Source of the DNA: DYRB01 sp963802205
Lineage (GTDB): Bacteria; Pseudomonadota; Gammaproteobacteria; Chromatiales; Chromatiaceae
Assembly: GCA_963802205.1 (NCBI GenBank)
Contig: CAWDHW010000012.1
Span: 1 to 49,921 of the forward strand
Direction of reading: 5' to 3'
Length of the DNA stretch: 49,921 nt
Shown: positions 25,675-35,018 of the stretch, one piece after another
How the letters are laid out: every line of letters starts with the position of its first letter
How positions within the stretch are numbered: position 1 is the stretch's first letter
The notes under the pieces: generated by a model
The model's input: the letters and a program-made list of their open reading frames with translations, nothing else
Databases searched by the model: none
Told to the model about the DNA's origin: nothing
Program-made: the position numbers and the translations under genes

Positions 25675-28539
25675 TCAGCCGAGAGCAGCGGAGTCAGCAC
25701 CGTGCCCCAGGGCCATACGGGCACGCTCGAAACGTGCCATGAGTGCCGGGTCGGTGGGGGCAGGCCCACACAGGTACCACTCCCGCAGCAGGTTCGGCGC
25801 TGCCGCCACCGGACCGCGCTCGCTGCCCCCCATGTGTCCGGAAAGTCTCGCCACCTGCAGCTCCATGCGCTCCTTGGCCAACTCCGGCGGGGATTCGACC
25901 TGGGCCAGGACCTCCAGTTGCAGGCATAGATCGCCCCGGCGCCGCGCGTTGGGTTCGCATGCGGCGGCGAGGTCGGCGAGGGCCTTGCCGCCGGTGCGGG
26001 CGGCGGCGAGGGCCTGGCCGAAGCGCCGGTCCAAGGCCTTCTGCAGGGCCGTATCCCGCAGTTTGCCCTGGGCCCGCCAGTCGCCCTCCAGGGTGTCCGG
26101 TTCCGGGGGTTCGGCACCCGGGGTCAGGAGGGCCTGCTCCAAGCCCTCGCACAGCCACACCAGGCGGGTCAGGCGCTGCTCCTGCTCTCGCTCCAAGGCC
26201 TCCAGACGTCCCTGATGGGCTGCCTCGCAGGCCTCCCGGGCCTCGCGCCAATGCTGCTGGAGGGCGCCCAGTGCCTGGCGTGGCACCGGCAGCGACTCGG
26301 CCTCGCGCCAGCGGGCCTCGATCTCACGCAGCCCGGCGGCGAGGGCCTGCGCCTCGTCCCCGCTGTCCGCCAGGGCCTGGGCCTCGGCGCAGATCGCCTC
26401 CCGGGTGGCGAGATTGGCGGCGAATTCGGCACCCTGGGCATCGTGTTGCTCCCGCCTGCGGGCGAAGACGGTATCGCATGCGGCGCGAAAGCGGGTCCAC
26501 AGCCGATTCTCGTCGCGCTGGCGTGCGGCCACGCTGGTGTGCCAGTCCCGCTGGAGGCGCTTGGTCTGCTCGCAGGCGCGTTCGATGTCGGGCTCACTGG
26601 CCAGGGCCTCGACTTGAATGATGAGGTCCTGCTTGAGCTTGCGGTTACGGGCGCGCTCCTCTTCCAGGTGGGCGTCGAGGCGGTCCATGGCGGCGTGGAA
26701 GCGCTTCTCCAGGGCCCTGCGCCGACGCGGATCGACCGGCCCCTGGGCGGCCCAGGCCTGACGGGTCTCGCGCTCGGCGCGGACGGCCTTCTTCCAGTCC
26801 ACCCGCGCCCAATCGACCTGGTCGAGAAAGGTTTCGAGATCCTGGCAAACCTGTTCGCGCTGGGCGGCGTTGGCCTCCTGAATACGGGCTTGTTCCTCGA
26901 AATAGGGCCGGCAGCGTTCATAGACCCGTTCCGAGGCGGCGTGAAAGCGGTCCCAGAGGGCATGGTTGACAGGGGATCCGCTCTGGTCGAGGCCCTTCCA
27001 CTCCATTTGCAGGTCGTGCAGGCGAAGCGTCACGGCCTCCATGGGCAGGTCGGCGGTGACCAGCTCCTCCATGGACTCCTGGAGTCCCTGACGGTGCTGG
27101 TCGGTGCCCCACTTGCGCCACTGTTGCAGCTCGCGGACCCGCGGGGCCAGGGCATGCAGGCGGTCCGCCAGGTGGCCATAGTCGCCCCGGGGCAGGCCGC
27201 TGGCCTGTGCCAGATCTACCGCGGCCTGGAGGCTCTGGAGCAGGGGTTCGGCGCTTTTCAGCTCGCCGGCCGTCAAGTGGGCCTCCAACTCGGCGAGGTG
27301 CTCCGGCAGGCCCAGGAGGCGTTGGGCCGCGTGCTTGTGCTGTTTGCGCACGCGCGCATCGAGGGCAGAACGGACCTGTGCAAAGTCATCCGTCAGGGGG
27401 CGCGCGATCCCCTTGATTGCCAGGATCGGCTGAGCCTGCTCCAGCAGACGCTCGACCTCCTTATATTCCAGTGGGTTGGCCTGGGCGAGCAGTTGTGTCG
27501 CCGCCTGGTTGAGCTTGGCGAGCCGCTCGTTTCCGCGGCGCTGGGCGCGCAGGTCCTCACGATGTTGTTGCGCCGTGGTACTGAGGGCCGCGTAGTCCCG
27601 ATCCAGGACGGCCTGTTCGGACTCCGGCAGGCATGCCAATGCCTCCCAGCGCGCGCCGATCTGGGTGCAGGCAGCGGCGATGGCCGCCTCATCATCCATT
27701 GTGGCGGTATCGACGAGGGCATCGAGCAAGGCGCGACGCTCCAGGCGCAAGGCAACACGGGTCTCCGCGGCGGCGACCTGGGCCGCGTTGGCGTCGCGGT
27801 AGGCGTCGTACGCGGCGAGCAGGCGGGTACGCAGCCCCGCGTAGCGCTCCCGCGAAGCGCCGTCGGCGTGGGGCTCCATCTCGGCCCACTGACGGTCAAA
27901 GTGGGCCAGCAGGGCCAGGTCCTGGGACCAGGTATCGAAACGTCCCAGCCTTGCGAGCTTTTCGCACAGCTCGTCACACAGGGCCCGGGCCCGACGGGGG
28001 AGTGCTTCGGCCTCCTGGATCAGCTTGAGTTTCTGCCGCACCAGGCGGTACACGTTCTTGTCGCGCTTGGCCACCTGCCGGGCGACCTGTTCCAGGGCCT
28101 GGCGGTCTTGCAGGAGGGCGGCGGCAACCGCGCGGTTGGCAGCCAGGGTGTCATGAATGGCGCAGGTGGCGAGTACCAGCTGGCTTCCAAGCCGGGCGAT
28201 CGCGGCCTGACGGACCTGGGCCTCGCGTGCCTGCGTGGCAACGTGCTCGATGATACGGGGATCGCGCAGCTCGGTCAGGGCAGCCAGGCACTGCTCACAG
28301 GGCACCGCGGGATCCTCTACTCCACACAGCAGGTTGCGGCAGCGGCCCAGGGCGATCTCGCGTACCCCGGCATCGGCATCTTCCGCGGCGATACGCAACA
28401 ACAGCGAAGGATCGCGGATGCGCCGGCAGGCATCGCGGCGTGCCGCGGGGTCGGCGTGGTTGCACGCGTTGTGGACGTGATTAGCCTGGTCCTCGGCGGC
28501 AGGGGTCCGTCTTGTCGCTTTGAGGAAGCGTTTGAACAT
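25675..28539 (-). CDS. Large DUF349-repeat protein
   Basis: A 954-residue, highly charged and helical protein with several DUF349 units. Recurrent W-x-x-x-x-x-x-L/R patterns can be seen, for instance MEWKGLDQSGSPVNHALWDRF, the DRLWTRF-like NRLWTRFRAACD and EARWREAESLP, separated by coiled-coil stretches. The N-terminus MFKRFLKATRR at ATG 28539 is short and basic, followed by HEAT-like segments with a C-x-x-C (VPCEQCLAAL). No signal or membrane segment, so it is cytoplasmic. Related proteins occur in many gammaproteobacteria without a settled role. It is transcribed convergently to usp. Confidence 0.82.
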   Translation of the reverse strand: MFKRFLKATRRTPAAEDQANHVHNACNHADPAARRDACRRIRDPSLLLRIAAEDADAGVREIALGRCRNLLCGVEDPAVPCEQCLAALTELRDPRIIEHVATQAREAQVRQAAIARLGSQLVLATCAIHDTLAANRAVAAALLQDRQALEQVARQVAKRDKNVYRLVRQKLKLIQEAEALPRRARALCDELCEKLARLGRFDTWSQDLALLAHFDRQWAEMEPHADGASRERYAGLRTRLLAAYDAYRDANAAQVAAAETRVALRLERRALLDALVDTATMDDEAAIAAACTQIGARWEALACLPESEQAVLDRDYAALSTTAQQHREDLRAQRRGNERLAKLNQAATQLLAQANPLEYKEVERLLEQAQPILAIKGIARPLTDDFAQVRSALDARVRKQHKHAAQRLLGLPEHLAELEAHLTAGELKSAEPLLQSLQAAVDLAQASGLPRGDYGHLADRLHALAPRVRELQQWRKWGTDQHRQGLQESMEELVTADLPMEAVTLRLHDLQMEWKGLDQSGSPVNHALWDRFHAASERVYERCRPYFEEQARIQEANAAQREQVCQDLETFLDQVDWARVDWKKAVRAERETRQAWAAQGPVDPRRRRALEKRFHAAMDRLDAHLEEERARNRKLKQDLIIQVEALASEPDIERACEQTKRLQRDWHTSVAARQRDENRLWTRFRAACDTVFARRREQHDAQGAEFAANLATREAICAEAQALADSGDEAQALAAGLREIEARWREAESLPVPRQALGALQQHWREAREACEAAHQGRLEALEREQEQRLTRLVWLCEGLEQALLTPGAEPPEPDTLEGDWRAQGKLRDTALQKALDRRFGQALAAARTGGKALADLAAACEPNARRRGDLCLQLEVLAQVESPPELAKERMELQVARLSGHMGGSERGPVAAAPNLLREWYLCGPAPTDPALMARFERARMALGHGADSAALG

Positions 28540-28898
28540 CGCGATCCCGATTCGATTAGAGGCTTGATGGGGTGGGCCATTGTACCCGAGAGGATGCCGC
28601 TGCCGCGCCGTGCCCAAGCGAGCAAGCGAGCCTATATCTGGCACTCATGCCCAGCCAAGGAAGACCAGAGGTCATTGGCACCCTCCAGGGCCTTGAGGAT
28701 GCGGCCATCCTCGATCAGGAGGGTGGATGCCGAGCTACCGGGCCGCGCCCAAGTGCCGGGCGGCGCCGGGCTTGTGCAGGTTGGGGGAGGGCAGGCGCCG
28801 CGCAACGATCGCCAGGGGTCGGGCGGCAGGAGGGGTCGCGACGCTCGCCGTGTTACCGATGATGACAGGCAACAGGGTTTGCGCCGCGGTTACTCCCA
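28540..28898. other. Intergenic region, possible gene remnant on the minus strand
   Basis: 359 bp between two minus-strand genes. One minus frame ending at a TAG (28632-28634) reads in a coding-like way, with LLIEDGRILKALEGANDLW about 20 codons before the stop, but upstream it dissolves into proline-rich text without a start codon. It may be the tail of a lost gene. I cannot name the family. Confidence 0.25.
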
Positions 28899-29864
28899 TC
28901 AAGCGCGCCGGAGGATCTCGGCCAAGTTGCGGGCGTCCGTGGGGATGCGTATCCCCGTGGCCATCGCCAGGGCCTTGAGCATGGCGGTAAAGGGACCCCC
29001 GACCTGGGCCGTCGGGGCTTGGTCGAAACACTCCTCGAAGGCGTCGGCGGCCCGCAAGATGAACTGACGGGCGGCGGGAGATGGCTTGGGAGTAGGGACC
29101 TTTCTGGGAGCTGGTGCGGGCGCCAGGGCGACCGGCGTTTCGGTACTGGCCTCTGCGGTCGCGACCGCCACAGGACGGGAGGTGGCACCTTCGGCCAGGC
29201 GCGCCAGCTCGCCGGTCAACGCCATCAGGTAGGCGTCGTCATAGCCGCGATGGAAACGGTCTGCATCGTGCAGGGTCTGTAAGAGGCCGGTCTTGGCCTC
29301 CGCATCAAGGGCCTGCAGGCGCCCGCTCAGGGCCCTGGCGGCGTCGGCCAATTCCACCAGGGCCGGCGGCACCGCGGGCAGGGCGGTTGGCTCGACGGCG
29401 CTCGCTCGCCCCCTGCCGCGTGCGGGCTTGGTCTCCATCTGGGCGGCTGCCTGTGCCACCGTTGGCGCCGCCTCGGGCTCCGGTTCGGGCATAGGCTCGG
29501 CGGTGGTCAGCTCGTAACAGGTGGCAATGTCGTAGGCCAGGGCGGCGGCGAAAAGGCCGCGGCTTTCGTCGTCGCCGAGGCCACGCTCCGCCAGGGGCGC
29601 AAGCATGGCGCCGCGTTGCTCATCGCTCAGGCGATAGGGCTCGACGAAGCGCTTCTTGCCGGATGCCTTTGGCATGCCCTTGCCTGGGGTGGGCGGGGTG
29701 GAGTGGGTTCCCGGCGGTTCCGGATTGCAGAGTCCCGAATAGCTCTGGGCGTTGGCGTCAGGGTCCCCGGCGCCCGGGATATTGCGGACCCAGTAGCTGC
29801 GGCCACTGTGGGCCCTCTGGGTGAGGCCCTGGGGGGGTACGGGATTCGGAGCGAGTTTGCCCAT
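28899..29864 (-). CDS. Proline/alanine-rich protein of unknown function
   Basis: I do not recognise this 321-residue protein. ATG 29864 is preceded by GGAGGA at about ten bases, a good ribosome binding site; an internal ATG at 29675 (MPKASGKKRFVEPYRLSDEQ) also has a weak site and would give 258 residues. It consists of an N-terminal Pro-rich part, a helical block (LSDEQRGAMLAPLAERGLGD), a Pro/Ala linker, a second helical block, another linker with PRKVPTPKPSPAA, and a C-terminal block ending ARNLAEILRRA. No signal or membrane segment. It may be a regulator or a scaffold, but that is a guess. Confidence 0.55.
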   Translation of the reverse strand: MGKLAPNPVPPQGLTQRAHSGRSYWVRNIPGAGDPDANAQSYSGLCNPEPPGTHSTPPTPGKGMPKASGKKRFVEPYRLSDEQRGAMLAPLAERGLGDDESRGLFAAALAYDIATCYELTTAEPMPEPEPEAAPTVAQAAAQMETKPARGRGRASAVEPTALPAVPPALVELADAARALSGRLQALDAEAKTGLLQTLHDADRFHRGYDDAYLMALTGELARLAEGATSRPVAVATAEASTETPVALAPAPAPRKVPTPKPSPAARQFILRAADAFEECFDQAPTAQVGGPFTAMLKALAMATGIRIPTDARNLAEILRRA

Positions 29865-29953
29865 GAATCAGTTTCCTCCGTTTGGCCCATTAAAGCACAG
29901 TTTTCCTCGGTCTACTGCCCCGATTTCGCCGCCGGGCCGTCGGCCGGGGCAGG

Positions 29954-30595
29954 CTAGCTTGCCCCGTCTCCGACAAAGGGGTTGTTGCGCCGTTCGGCGC
30001 CGAAGCTCGACATGGGGCCGTGCCCGGGGATGAACTGCACCCGATCCCCCAGGGGGAAGAGGCGGTTGCGGATGGAATCGAGCAAGTCCCGATGGTTGCC
30101 GCGGGGGAAGTCCGTCCGCCCGATGGAGCCCTTGAACAGGACATCCCCGACCTGGGACAGGCCCTCGCCGCGCTCGAAAAAGACGATGTGCCCCGGGGTG
30201 TGACCGGGGCAGTGGATCACCTCCAATACCAGTTCACCCAAGGGGACGCGGTCGCCATGTTCCAGCCACTGCCCGGGGCGGAAGGGCGCGACGCTGGGGA
30301 AACCGAACATCTCGGCCTGGGACGGCAGGGCGTCGAGCAGGAAGGCATCGTCCCGATGGGGGCCCAGGATTGGCACCCCGAGGCGCTCGGCCAAGTCGCA
30401 GGTCGCGCCGACGTGGTCGATGTGCCCGTGGGTGAGGAGGATCTTGACCGGGGTAACCCCCTCCTCAGCAATAGCGGCGAGGATACGCTCAGGGTCCCCG
30501 CCGGGGTCCACGATGGCCGCCTCGGCGGTCCTCGGGCACCACAGCAGGGTGCAGTTTTGCTGAAAGGGGGTAACCGGGACGACGCGGTAGCTCAA
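29954..30595 (-). CDS. YcbL-type metallo-beta-lactamase-fold hydrolase
   Basis: A 213-residue glyoxalase-II-like hydrolase close to E. coli YcbL (215). The metal motif is LTHGHIDHVG near residue 55, with further ligands in HCPGHTPGHIVFF, GDVLFKGSIGRTDFPRG and the final FIPGHGP. I choose the TTG at 30595 because MSYRVVPVTPFQQNC then aligns with the YcbL start and an AGGGA lies seven bases before it; TTG 30601 is the alternative. The upstream frame overlaps skp and is a shadow. It follows skp by 37 bp. Confidence 0.9.
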   Translation of the reverse strand: MSYRVVPVTPFQQNCTLLWCPRTAEAAIVDPGGDPERILAAIAEEGVTPVKILLTHGHIDHVGATCDLAERLGVPILGPHRDDAFLLDALPSQAEMFGFPSVAPFRPGQWLEHGDRVPLGELVLEVIHCPGHTPGHIVFFERGEGLSQVGDVLFKGSIGRTDFPRGNHRDLLDSIRNRLFPLGDRVQFIPGHGPMSSFGAERRNNPFVGDGAS

Positions 30596-30632
30596 TGCCA
30601 ATTCCCTGCCTTCATCAGGCCCGGAAGGGGCC

Positions 30633-31145
30633 TCACTTGGCCTTCTCATCCAGGCGTTTGATGACTTCCTTGGTGAGATTGAGGGCTTCGTCCGTATACA
30701 GAATGCCGGACTGGCCGCGCTCGAAGACCATGCCCATCTTTTTCTCCTTGGAGAGGGCCTGGATAACCTCCTGGGCGGGACCCACGATGGCCTGCGCCAG
30801 CTTCTGCTGCTCCTTCTGCAGATCCTGCTGGGTGCCACCGGCGGTCTTCTGGAAGGCCTCGACCTTCTTCTGGATCTCGTCCTCCTTTTTCTTGATCTGC
30901 TCCTTGCTCATCAGTGGCTTGTCGCGCTCCAGGGCCTGCTTTTGCTGGGCTATAGCCTGCTCGTCCTTGGCAAACTCCTCGGACTTGGGGCCGAACTTCT
31001 CCTTGAGCTTCGCCTGGGCCTGCTTTCCGAGCTTGCTCTCCTGCAGGACCTGCTGCATGTCTACATAGCCGATGTTGGCGGCGTCCGCCGCGAGGCAGTG
31101 GCTGGTCATGGTGAGGGCGGCAACGAGAATGGCGAGTCGCTTCAT
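30633..31145 (-). CDS. skp: OmpH/Skp-family periplasmic chaperone
   Basis: 170 residues. A Sec signal (MKRLAILVAALTMTSHCLA) is followed by NIGYVDMQQVLQESKLG, the family start, then long lysine/glutamine-rich coiled-coil arms and the C-terminal GILYTDEALNLTKEVIKRLD. Skp holds outer-membrane proteins in the periplasm on the way to the BAM complex. It normally follows bamA and precedes lpxD; here it stands apart from them, so it may be a second copy. It probably shares a transcript with the YcbL-type gene. Confidence 0.9.
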   Translation of the reverse strand: MKRLAILVAALTMTSHCLAADAANIGYVDMQQVLQESKLGKQAQAKLKEKFGPKSEEFAKDEQAIAQQKQALERDKPLMSKEQIKKKEDEIQKKVEAFQKTAGGTQQDLQKEQQKLAQAIVGPAQEVIQALSKEKKMGMVFERGQSGILYTDEALNLTKEVIKRLDEKAK

Positions 31146-31422
31146 GGAACTTCAATCCTCAATAAGGCTGGGCGTGAGAAGGCGTCTGGGGTACGTGTCG
31201 GGTGCGCGGTACAGCGGGTCCGGGTTCGGCCAGGGACCAGCGGGTGTGGGGGGATTCGGAATTCTAACCGCCTGGGCATGTTCTGGCATCAGGATCTTGC
31301 CGGCGTTGGGTTCGACGCGCCGCAATGGCGGCGCAGCCGCTTGCGTCTCCCCGCAGGCTGAGACATCCTTTCAGCCCAAATGTGGGGCCCGTACCTTGGG
31401 CCCCCAAGCCGTGGGGGTGCAG

Positions 31423-31977
31423 GTGGCGAACTCGCTTCAGGAACAGTTGCTCAAGGCCGGGCTGGTGAACCAGCAAAAGGCCAAGCAGACCAAGACCGAC
31501 AAACGCAAGGAGGCCAAGGCGCGCAGTCAGGCCCCGGACCCGGAGGCCCTGGAGCGCCAGCGGCGTGCCGTCGAGGCCCAGGCGGAAAAGGCGCGGCGCG
31601 ACCTCGAGCTCAACCGCGAACGTCAGGAGGCAGCGCAGCGCGCCGCGCTGGCCAATGAGCTGCGCCAGCTCATCCACGCCCACCGGGTTACCCGAGACCG
31701 TGCGGAGCTGGCCTTCAACTTCACCGACGGACGTTCCCTCAAGCGCATCTTCGTGACCCCGGAGCAGCAGCGCGGTCTTGCGGACGGGCGCCTGGCGGTG
31801 GTTCGCCAGGACCAGTTCTACGAGCTGATCCCGAACGATATCGCCGACCGGGTGCAGGCCCGCGACCCCGGACGGGTGGTGGCCCGTCACCAGGCCCCGC
31901 CGGTCGCCGCCCAACCCGCCGTCGAGGCCGAGGACCCCTATGCCGGCTATGAGGTCCCCGACGATCTGATGTGGTAG
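31423..31977 (+). CDS. DUF2058 nucleoprotein/polynucleotide-associated enzyme family
   Basis: A 184-residue protein like E. coli YaiL. The conserved start NSLQEQLLKAGLVNQQKAKQ directly follows a GTG at 31423, which I take as the initiation codon; the long frame from 31072 is not coding in its first part. A lysine-rich coiled coil follows, then the globular part with LAFNFTDGRSLKRIFVT and FYELIPNDIADRV. Function of the family is not established. It is divergent from skp across 277 bp. Confidence 0.85.
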   Translation: MANSLQEQLLKAGLVNQQKAKQTKTDKRKEAKARSQAPDPEALERQRRAVEAQAEKARRDLELNRERQEAAQRAALANELRQLIHAHRVTRDRAELAFNFTDGRSLKRIFVTPEQQRGLADGRLAVVRQDQFYELIPNDIADRVQARDPGRVVARHQAPPVAAQPAVEAEDPYAGYEVPDDLMW

Positions 31978-32007
31978 TTGTCGGTCGGGGACCGCATCGC
32001 TGGCCCC

Positions 32008-32036
32008 TTGACCCTTGAAAAAGCATTAGGTAACAA
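32008..32036 (+). promoter_or_regulatory. Candidate sigma-70 promoter for the NYN gene
   Basis: TTGACC (five of six to consensus) and TAACAA (three of six) separated by exactly 17 bp, with the NYN start 25 bp further. The -10 is poor, so strength is doubtful. Confidence 0.3.
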
Positions 32037-32060
32037 CTGCACCTGCGGAGTCCGGCAGCC

Positions 32061-32810
32061 ATGCCCGAGGTAGAGAATCGCCGACTCGCCGTCCTCATCG
32101 ACGCCGACAACGCCCAGGCCGCCATCGTCGAGGGCCTGCTGGCCGAGATCGCCAAGTACGGCACCGCCCACGTCAAGCGCATCTATGGGGACTGGACCCT
32201 GCCCAACCTGGGGTCCTGGAAACCCACCCTGCTGCGCTACTCCATCCAGCCCATGCAGCAGTTCCGCTACACCACCGGCAAGAACGCCACCGACGGGGCC
32301 ATGATGATCGACGCCATGGACCTGCTCTACACCGGTCGGTTCGACGGCTTCTGCATCGTCTCCAGCGACAGCGACTTCACCCGGCTGGCCTCGCGCCTTC
32401 GCGAGTCGGGGCAGGTCGTGTACGGCTTCGGCGAGAAGAAGACCCCGGAGCCCTTCGTTGCCGCCTGCGACAAGTTCATCTTCGTGGAACTGCTGCGGGA
32501 GGACGACACGGGTGCAGCCCCCACAGCGCGCAAGTCCGCCAAGGAGCTCAAGCAGGACGTCAAGCTCATTCACCTGTTGCGCAATGCCGTCGAGGCCGCA
32601 TCCGATGATGACGGCTGGGCCGAGCTGGGTGTAGTGGGTTCCACTGTCGCCAAGCGTGCCCCGGAGTTCGACCCGCGCAACTGGGGCTACGGTAAGCTCA
32701 GTGGGTTGCTTAAGGCCATCGGGCTGTTTGAGGTGACGGAGCGCCAGGTCGGCGGTGGCCCGCACCGGGCCCTGTCGGTGCGCGAAAAGAAGAGCGCAGC
32801 AACACCCTGA
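32061..32810 (+). CDS. NYN-domain RNase with C-terminal LOTUS/OST-HTH domain
   Basis: A 249-residue protein. The N-terminal NYN/PIN-like nuclease has its acidic metal-binding residues in VLIDADNAQ (Asp14, Asn17), Asp78 in NATDGAMMIDAMD and Asp103/Asp105 in IVSSDSDFTRLA. A charged linker near residue 155 leads to an OST-HTH/LOTUS-like RNA-binding domain (WAELGVVGSTVAKRAPEFDP to VTERQVGGG). Nuclease plus LOTUS is a known bacterial combination, thought to act on RNA; the target is unknown. tatD follows after 10 bp, suggesting a two-gene unit of nuclease-like proteins. Confidence 0.9.
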   Translation: MPEVENRRLAVLIDADNAQAAIVEGLLAEIAKYGTAHVKRIYGDWTLPNLGSWKPTLLRYSIQPMQQFRYTTGKNATDGAMMIDAMDLLYTGRFDGFCIVSSDSDFTRLASRLRESGQVVYGFGEKKTPEPFVAACDKFIFVELLREDDTGAAPTARKSAKELKQDVKLIHLLRNAVEAASDDDGWAELGVVGSTVAKRAPEFDPRNWGYGKLSGLLKAIGLFEVTERQVGGGPHRALSVREKKSAATP

Positions 32811-32820
32811 GGGCTTCTCA

Positions 32821-33591
32821 GTGGCACCACCCCTGATCGACACCCATTGCCACCTGGACGTGGAGGAGTTCGACCCCGACCGCGCCCAAGTCCTGGCGGC
32901 GGCACGCGCCGCCGGACTCGTTGGCATCGTGATCCCCGCCATCCATGCCGCCGGTTGGCCGAGGCTCCTGCGCCTGTGCGCCACGGCGGCGGATTTGTAC
33001 CCGGCCCTGGGGCTGCACCCGGTCTATCTGGCGCAGCACCGCCCAGAGCACATCGCCGATCTGGAGCGCGCCCTTGCCGATTCACGGCCCCTGGCGGTGG
33101 GGGAGATCGGGCTCGATTTCTGCCAGGAGGGCTTGGACCCGGCACGGCAGCAGGCCCTGTTCGAGGCCCAGCTCGTCCTGGCACGGTCCGCCGGGCTCCC
33201 GGTGTTGCTCCATGCACGCAAGGCCCACGACCAGGTCCTGGCCACCCTCAAGCGCCTGCGGGTGCGCGGCGGCATCGCACACGCCTTCAACGGCAGTCTG
33301 CAACAAGCTGGAAAGTATCTCGATCTGGGCTTCTGCCTCGGTTTCGGGGGCATGCTCACCTTCGAGCGATCCCTGCGGCTGCGCCCTCTGGCGCGGGCCC
33401 TTCCCATCGAGGCCATAGTCCTGGAGACTGACGCCCCGGATCTGACAGTGGCCACCCACCGCGGTAGCCGCAACAGCCCGGCCTACCTGCCAGAGGTCCT
33501 CTCCGCCCTGGCCGAGGTGCGCGATGCCGACCCCGCCGAGCTGGCGGCCCAGACCACCCGCAATGCCCGTGAGGTCCTGGGCCTGACCTGA
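32821..33591 (+). CDS. TatD-family metal-dependent hydrolase/DNase
   Basis: 256 residues. The metal site is spread over LIDTHCHLDVEEFD, GEIGLDF, LLHARKAHDQ, IAHAFNGSLQ and ETDAPDLTV, the standard TatD order. Such enzymes are 3'-5' exonucleases acting in DNA repair or RNA turnover. I take GTG 32821 as start because it precedes APPLIDTHCHLD; the frame upstream overlaps the NYN gene. AGGG lies at a suitable distance in front. Confidence 0.93.
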   Translation: MAPPLIDTHCHLDVEEFDPDRAQVLAAARAAGLVGIVIPAIHAAGWPRLLRLCATAADLYPALGLHPVYLAQHRPEHIADLERALADSRPLAVGEIGLDFCQEGLDPARQQALFEAQLVLARSAGLPVLLHARKAHDQVLATLKRLRVRGGIAHAFNGSLQQAGKYLDLGFCLGFGGMLTFERSLRLRPLARALPIEAIVLETDAPDLTVATHRGSRNSPAYLPEVLSALAEVRDADPAELAAQTTRNAREVLGLT

Positions 33592-33642
33592 GGCCGGTTG
33601 GGTCACGGACCCCTGACAAGCGTGCCCGGGGCGCCGCCCTGG

Positions 33643-34752
33643 TTAGCGCCCGGCGATGCCCTCGGTCCCCGTGTAGACCCGCAGGATGCGGAAGGGCCGA
33701 ATGGCGCCATCGGCGCCGCCGTTGAGCATCGGGGCGCGGTGGAGTTGGTTCACAGCGATGTAGAGCCAGCCGGACTCACCGAAGCTCAAGGCGTCCGGCC
33801 ACAGGAGTCGGTCATCCTCGACCAGGGTCTCCAGCCGGCCGTCTGGGCTAAGGACGGCGATGGCGTTACGCCCCAAATCTGTGAAGTAGTGATTGCCCTC
33901 GGTGTCGGTAGAGGCGCCGTCGGAGATCGGTTTGGGTCCGGCCTTCCCGATGGCCGCGGCGACGGCCGCATCGTCGGCCCCCTCGCGCAGCAGTCGCGCC
34001 GGCAAGCGGTACCAGGTCTCCCCGTTCATGGCCCCGAAGTAGAGGGTCTCGCCGTCCGCCGACAGGGTGATGGGATTGAGCCCAACGCGGGCCGGTTTGA
34101 CCTTCCCGTCCTCCCCCCGCCGCCCGATGACCTGCCCCTCCACCACCAGGTCCACGTCCTCCGCCTGCAGGGCAGGCGAGGCGGCGAAGCGCCGCGAGGT
34201 CTTGTGGTTCAGGTCCACCATCACCAGCGCCGGGGCGCTGTTGCCGCCCACGTCCGCCAGGTAGACGAAGCCGCGTGCGTCGTCCACTGCCAGATCGTTG
34301 AGGAAGCTCCCGGCGGGCCCGGTCTCGGGCGGGAAGTCGTAGCGGAAGACCGGCTTGCCGTCGGCCACTGAAAACGCCAGCAGCTTCGGCGTCTGGGGCG
34401 GGTCCCCCAGCCCGTTGTCGATCACCCACAGGCGTCCCTGGCGGTCGATGCGGATGCCCAGCACGCTGTTGAGCACACCGGGTCCTGAGCCAAAGGCCCC
34501 GTTCCAGGCCGCGTCTGGCCAGGGCTTGTAGCTTGTCGGCCCGGTGACCTCGATGAGCTGGGCGTCGGCGCGGCGGAATTGGTGCACCGTGGCGAAAACC
34601 CGCCCCTGCTCGGTCACTGCAAGATTACCCGGGTTGATGGGCAGTTCCGCTACCTCCTCGAGGGCGCCGGGCAGGAGCTGTTCCCCGGCAACGGCTGGGA
34701 TCGGTTGGATGAGGGGAACGGCAAGCAACAAGGCAGCGATGAGAGGGCGCAC
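33643..34752 (-). CDS. Exported beta-propeller, major royal jelly/yellow-like family
   Basis: 369 residues with a Sec signal (MRPLIAALLLAVPLIQPIPA). The mature part reads as a six-bladed propeller of the MRJP/yellow type, related to SMP-30/gluconolactonase: blade motifs such as VLGIRIDRQGRLWVIDNG, NDLAVDDARGFVYLADVG, NPITLSADGETLYFGAM and DGASTDTEGNHYFTDLGR recur. The role is not known; bacterial members are mostly uncharacterised. It lies 266 bp behind the metallo-beta-lactamase-fold gene on the same strand. Confidence 0.85.
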   Translation of the reverse strand: MRPLIAALLLAVPLIQPIPAVAGEQLLPGALEEVAELPINPGNLAVTEQGRVFATVHQFRRADAQLIEVTGPTSYKPWPDAAWNGAFGSGPGVLNSVLGIRIDRQGRLWVIDNGLGDPPQTPKLLAFSVADGKPVFRYDFPPETGPAGSFLNDLAVDDARGFVYLADVGGNSAPALVMVDLNHKTSRRFAASPALQAEDVDLVVEGQVIGRRGEDGKVKPARVGLNPITLSADGETLYFGAMNGETWYRLPARLLREGADDAAVAAAIGKAGPKPISDGASTDTEGNHYFTDLGRNAIAVLSPDGRLETLVEDDRLLWPDALSFGESGWLYIAVNQLHRAPMLNGGADGAIRPFRILRVYTGTEGIAGR

Positions 34753-35018
34753 GGGGTTCTCCGGTTCGGAACGGCGGCGTAGCCGCGGGCGGGTTGCGGA
34801 ACACCTGAGTCAGGATAGATGGGGCGCGCGATCCGTTGTTTCAGCACGGAAAGGACGCCTTCGGCACGCCACATCCATCGTCGTCGGTGCCAGGGCCAGG
34901 GCCAGACCCGGCAGGGTGGCCACCTCGACCCGAGCGAGGTCTTGGGCCCGAAACTGGGTGTCGTAGCGGTCACCATCCGACAGTGCCGAATGTCCCCCGG
35001 CGAAGCCAGACCGTTTGC

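Noticed and set aside
26215..29067. 950-codon plus-strand open frame opposite the DUF349 gene
   Set aside because: Leucine/glycine-rich shadow of a helical charged protein; it runs across the DUF349 start and into the next gene without any domain.
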